DNA of 18,831 bases from UBA5734 sp964499985 (GTDB lineage Bacteria > Bacillota > Clostridia > Saccharofermentanales > UBA5734). The DNA lies in NCBI GenBank assembly GCA_964499985.1, contig CAZCMX010000041.1, positions 1 through 18,831 of the forward strand. Reading direction: 5' to 3'. Numbering within the stretch: position 1 is the first letter of the stretch; every line of letters starts with the position of its first letter. Below the pieces are notes generated by a model. That model saw nothing but the letters and a program-made list of their open reading frames with translations. It was not told the origin of the DNA and ran no database searches. The translations under genes were made by a program, and so were the position numbers. Shown in pieces: positions 16,018 through 18,831 of this stretch.

Positions 16018-17523
16018 ATGGACGATCTGATCGACCTGACGATCCATGAGGCCCAGCTCAGGAAAAATGTCCAGCTGGCCAGGGAAAGGCAGATCATTTT
16101 CCCGACCATTGAACAGATGAAGCAGCCGGAAAAGATCCACCCCAGGATCAAGGAAAAGCTGGGCCAGGTCGGCCTATGGGATATCGACCCCCTCAACCTG
16201 TTCCGGATCACCTGGAAAAACGAGCCGGTCCAGCAGGGGGGCTTGTTCCAGGCCTTGCCCAATTATATCGAAATCCCACCGGCCATTTCCGGGGTCCCGG
16301 CGAGGATTTTCGCGATGGCCGGCAAATACTTCCCCACCGGTGCCCACAAGGTCGGCGCGACCTATGCCTGCCTGGTCCCGCGGCTGGTGACTGGCCAGTT
16401 CGACCCCTCCTATCACCAGGCGGTCTGGCCTTCCACCGGCAATTTTTGCCGGGGTGGCGCCTATAATGCGACTCTCCTGGGCTGCCGTTCGATCGCCATT
16501 TTGCCGGAAAACATGAGCAGGGAACGCTTTGAATGGTTGAAAACAGTCGCCGGCGAAGTCATCGCCACGCCCGGCTGTGAAAGCAATGTCAAGGAGATTT
16601 ACGACAAAACCTGGGAGCTGCGGCGGACACGCGCAAACGTCATGGTCTTCAACCAGTTCGGCGAGCTGGGCAACCATCTTTGGCATTACGAGGTCACGGG
16701 CAATGCCATGCTGGATCTGCTCCGGCACGAAGCAGGACCGAAGGACAAGGTTGCCGGCGTCTGTCTGACATCGGGCTCGGCTGGAACCCTGGGCAGCGGG
16801 GACCGGGTCAAGGAGCAGTTCCCCGGGGCCAGGCTGGCCGTCGCTGAAGCCGTGCAATGCCCCACCCTGCTCCAGAACGGATTTGGCGACCACCAGATCG
16901 AGGGCATTGGCGACAAGCATGTGCCCTGGATCCACAATGTCAAAAATACGGATATGCTGATCGGGATCGATGACGAGGACAGCCTCAGCCTGTTTCGCCT
17001 GTTCAACGAGCCGGCTGGGCAGCGCTTTTTACGAGAACAGGGGGTTGGCGACGAGCTGGTCTCACGGCTGTCCTGGGTCGGCATCTCTGGTGCGGCGAAT
17101 ATCATTTCCTGCATCAAATTTGCCAGATACTATGAGCTGGGGGCAAATGACCTGATCGTGACGGTCCTGACCGATTCCGCCGCGATGTACCAGTCGCGGC
17201 TTGAGGAAATGTCGGCAGCCCGGGGCGGCCCCTACCAGGCGCTGGATGCGGTGGTGGATCAGACCCGGATCCTCAGGGGCATCCGGACAGACTATATGGA
17301 AGAGCTGAACTACCAGAGCAAAAAACGCATCCACAACCTGAAATATTATACGTGGATCGAACAGCAGATGTATCCTGTGGCCGAACTGAATGCCCAGTGG
17401 TATGACTACGATGGCTACTGGGGGCGTCTGCATGGCCTGGCTCCGGCAATCGACCGCCTGATCCAGCAGTTCAATGATGAGGTCGGCCTGCTCAAGGACC
17501 TTGAGCAACCGTTGAGCCTTTAG
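16018..17523 (+). CDS. Uncharacterised fold-type II PLP-dependent enzyme (501 aa) of the purine catabolic cluster
   Basis: PLP-dependent lyase/synthase-like protein in the broad cysteine synthase / TrpB superfamily. The probable Schiff-base lysine is K111 in FPTGAHKVGATYACL, recalling the HK motif of tryptophan synthase beta chains. A substrate/cofactor loop follows at WPSTGNFCRGG, and a glycine-rich phosphate loop at LTSGSAGTLGSGD. The C-terminal 120 residues (SRLEEM onward, ending with YYTWIEQQ and YWGRLHG) extend beyond a normal ~400-residue lyase. It sits where E. coli has ygeX, 12 bases after ygeW, with AAGGAGG seven bases before ATG 16018. However, the sequence is not YgeX: the diaminopropionate ammonia-lyase motifs and length (398 aa) do not fit. 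It probably breaks down a diamino or carbamoyl amino acid; the reaction is unassigned. Its last four codons lie in an 18-base tandem repeat. Confidence 0.85.
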   Translation: MDDLIDLTIHEAQLRKNVQLARERQIIFPTIEQMKQPEKIHPRIKEKLGQVGLWDIDPLNLFRITWKNEPVQQGGLFQALPNYIEIPPAISGVPARIFAMAGKYFPTGAHKVGATYACLVPRLVTGQFDPSYHQAVWPSTGNFCRGGAYNATLLGCRSIAILPENMSRERFEWLKTVAGEVIATPGCESNVKEIYDKTWELRRTRANVMVFNQFGELGNHLWHYEVTGNAMLDLLRHEAGPKDKVAGVCLTSGSAGTLGSGDRVKEQFPGARLAVAEAVQCPTLLQNGFGDHQIEGIGDKHVPWIHNVKNTDMLIGIDDEDSLSLFRLFNEPAGQRFLREQGVGDELVSRLSWVGISGAANIISCIKFARYYELGANDLIVTVLTDSAAMYQSRLEEMSAARGGPYQALDAVVDQTRILRGIRTDYMEELNYQSKKRIHNLKYYTWIEQQMYPVAELNAQWYDYDGYWGRLHGLAPAIDRLIQQFNDEVGLLKDLEQPLSL

Positions 17524-17600
17524 CTGCTATTGAGCCTGTAACTGCGCTTGATCTTGTAACTGCTTTTGAACGTCTAGCAGCAGTTGAACCTGGCGGAGGT
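17511..17600 (+). repeat. Five 18-base tandem units carrying four in-frame stop codons
   Basis: The units begin at 17511, 17529, 17547, 17565 and 17583, with a loose consensus NTTGA(G/A)CCTGTAACTGCN. In the frame of the preceding PLP gene, stops fall at 17521 (TAG), 17539 (TAA), 17557 (TAA) and 17575 (TAG), exactly 18 bases apart. The fifth unit has lost the stop and contains the ribosome binding site (GGAGGT) of the next gene. The array thus spans the end of one gene and the start signal of the next. Confidence 0.75.
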
Positions 17601-17605
17601 CTTCT

Positions 17606-18831
17606 ATGAAGAACGTCAAGCATCTGCAATGCATCCATTGCCAGAAAACCTTCGCCCCAGTGCCCGGAAGGTATACCTGCGACGTCTGCGGGCCAGTCTT
17701 GGGCATCCTGGATGTCATCTATGATTATGACTACATTGCTTCGATCTGCTCCAGAAAGACCTTGGCCAAGGATGGCGAGCCTTCGATCTGGCGCTATCTG
17801 CCCTTTCTGCCGGTTGAGCCAGACCAGCCCAGACCGACGCTCAGGGTCGGCGGGTCCCCCCTGTACCGGGCTGACCGGCTGGCTGCAGGCATCGGACTCG
17901 AGACCTTGTACATCAAGGACGACGGCATCAATCCGACCGCTTCGCTGAAGGACCGGGCCTCCGCGATTGCCGTGACCCGGGCCATGGCAGAAAAGGCAGA
18001 TGTCATTTGCTGCTCTTCAACCGGCAATGCGGCCTCCTCCCTGGCTGGCAATGCAGCCTCTGCCGGTTTGCAAACCGTCATTTTTGTGCCAGGCAGAGCT
18101 CCGCAAGGCAAGATTGCCCAGCTGAAGGTGTTCGGGGCGACGGTGATCAGTGTCCAGGGCAGCTATGAAGAGACCTTCAGGCTGTCGGCCCGGGCGATCG
18201 ACCATTATGGCTGGTACAACCGGAATGCAGCCATCAACCCCTATCTGGTGGAAGGCAAGAAGACCCTCTCGCTGGAAATCTGCGAGCAGCTGGCTTTCGA
18301 GGTCCCGGACTGGTTGATCGTCTCCGTCGGCGACGGGTGCACCATCGCCGGCGCCTGGAAAGGCTTTTGCGACCTCTATCAGGCTGGCCTGATCCACAAG
18401 CTGCCCCGGGTCGCCGGGGTCCAGGCCGAAGGCTGCGCACCACTGACCAAAGCCTTCCTGAGCGGGAAGGCCGTCGAGCCGGCCGCAGAAAACACCCTAG
18501 CGGACAGCATTGCGGTCGGGGTCCCGCGCAATCCGGTCAAGGCTTTGCGAGCCGTCCGTGATTCAGGCGGTCTCATGACCACGGTCAGTGATGATGAGAT
18601 CCTGCAGGCCATGCGCCTGCTCGGCCAGCTCGCCGGTGTTTTCGGCGAGCCAGCCGGCGTCGCCGGACTGGCGGGACTCAGGCAGCTGGTCCAGCAAGGC
18701 CGGATCGGCAAAAGTGAAACCGTCGTCTGTGCGGTCACAGGTCATGGCCTGAAGGATGTCAATAATGCCATCAAGGCAGCTGGCGAGCCGATTTGCGTCC
18801 AACCGGACGGAAAGGACCTGTTCCATATTCT
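17606..18831 (+). CDS. Threonine synthase-like PLP-dependent enzyme (3' partial, 408 residues visible)
   Basis: Fold-type II PLP enzyme that runs off the right edge. An N-terminal zinc ribbon is formed by C9/C12 and C25/C28 (CIHC and CDVC). The PLP lysine is K115 in NPTASLKDRAS. The phosphate-contacting loop is SSTGNAASS, a second glycine-rich loop is VGDGCTIAG, and CAVTGHGLKD near the end is a threonine synthase hallmark. ATG 17606 has GGAGGT five bases upstream. At 408 residues the protein must be close to complete, as threonine synthases of this type are about 350-420 aa. Normal threonine synthase converts O-phosphohomoserine to threonine, but location behind ygeY-ygeW and the other PLP enzyme suggests a role in purine-derived amino acid breakdown, for example elimination or ammonia release (inference). 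A housekeeping ThrC cannot be ruled out from sequence alone. Confidence 0.87.
   Translation, partial: MKNVKHLQCIHCQKTFAPVPGRYTCDVCGPVLGILDVIYDYDYIASICSRKTLAKDGEPSIWRYLPFLPVEPDQPRPTLRVGGSPLYRADRLAAGIGLETLYIKDDGINPTASLKDRASAIAVTRAMAEKADVICCSSTGNAASSLAGNAASAGLQTVIFVPGRAPQGKIAQLKVFGATVISVQGSYEETFRLSARAIDHYGWYNRNAAINPYLVEGKKTLSLEICEQLAFEVPDWLIVSVGDGCTIAGAWKGFCDLYQAGLIHKLPRVAGVQAEGCAPLTKAFLSGKAVEPAAENTLADSIAVGVPRNPVKALRAVRDSGGLMTTVSDDEILQAMRLLGQLAGVFGEPAGVAGLAGLRQLVQQGRIGKSETVVCAVTGHGLKDVNNAIKAAGEPICVQPDGKDLFHI

Noticed and set aside
17511..17600. CRISPR-like array
   Set aside because: Units are 18 bases, contiguous and imperfect, with no spacers and no cas genes nearby.
1..18831. tRNA, rRNA, insertion sequences, integrase or attachment sites
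   Set aside because: Reading both strands gave no tRNA-like cloverleaf, rRNA segment, transposase or flanking repeats that I could support.

Overview
The window is one end of a purine-type catabolic locus from what looks like an anaerobic, fairly GC-rich member of the Bacillota. That assignment is an inference from the strong AGGAGG-type ribosome binding sites, the selenium-linked molybdenum hydroxylase genes and the YheO-type regulator. The sequence does not fix the species. The genes correspond closely to the Escherichia coli xdhABC / ygeW-ygeY-hyuA / ygfK-ssnA-xdhD region, which has been linked to anaerobic purine and uric acid breakdown. Similar sets occur in many gut anaerobes.

Layout. 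At 2-142 is the 3' end of a plus-strand gene that looks like an alkaline phosphatase, closed by a strong intrinsic terminator (164-195). The next ~240 bases hold no convincing gene. From 12577 down to 439 runs a seven-gene minus-strand operon, in transcription order: ssnA (amidohydrolase), ygfK (multi-domain flavin/Fe-S reductase), a fused 2Fe-2S/molybdopterin xanthine dehydrogenase of the selenium-dependent type, hyuA (dihydropyrimidinase), then xdhA, xdhB and xdhC (molybdopterin, FAD and 2Fe-2S subunits of a second hydroxylase). Diverging from it on the plus strand are a YheO/DauR-like PAS-HTH regulator, ygeY (M20 hydrolase), ygeW (knotted carbamoyltransferase), a 501-residue fold-type II PLP enzyme, and a threonine synthase-like PLP enzyme that runs off the right edge.

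Control. The 229-base divergent region holds a perfect 13+3+13 inverted repeat (12673-12701). It lies midway between two oppositely directed sigma70-type promoters, each TTGCAx-N17 with a TGC-extended -10. Its centre is about -61 from both predicted transcription starts, the classic class I activator position. The regulator encoded next door is the obvious candidate to bind it.

How the genes may work together (inference). The two molybdenum hydroxylases interconvert purines. YgfK supplies or takes electrons. SsnA and HyuA open deaminated or reduced rings. YgeY and YgeW remove ureido/carbamoyl groups. The PLP enzymes finish with a small amino acid. The canonical 2,3-diaminopropionate ammonia-lyase YgeX is not in the window; two different PLP enzymes occupy its usual place. 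Carbamate kinase and the selenium-cofactor genes (yqeB, yqeC, mocA, selD) are also not seen here and may lie beyond the right edge.
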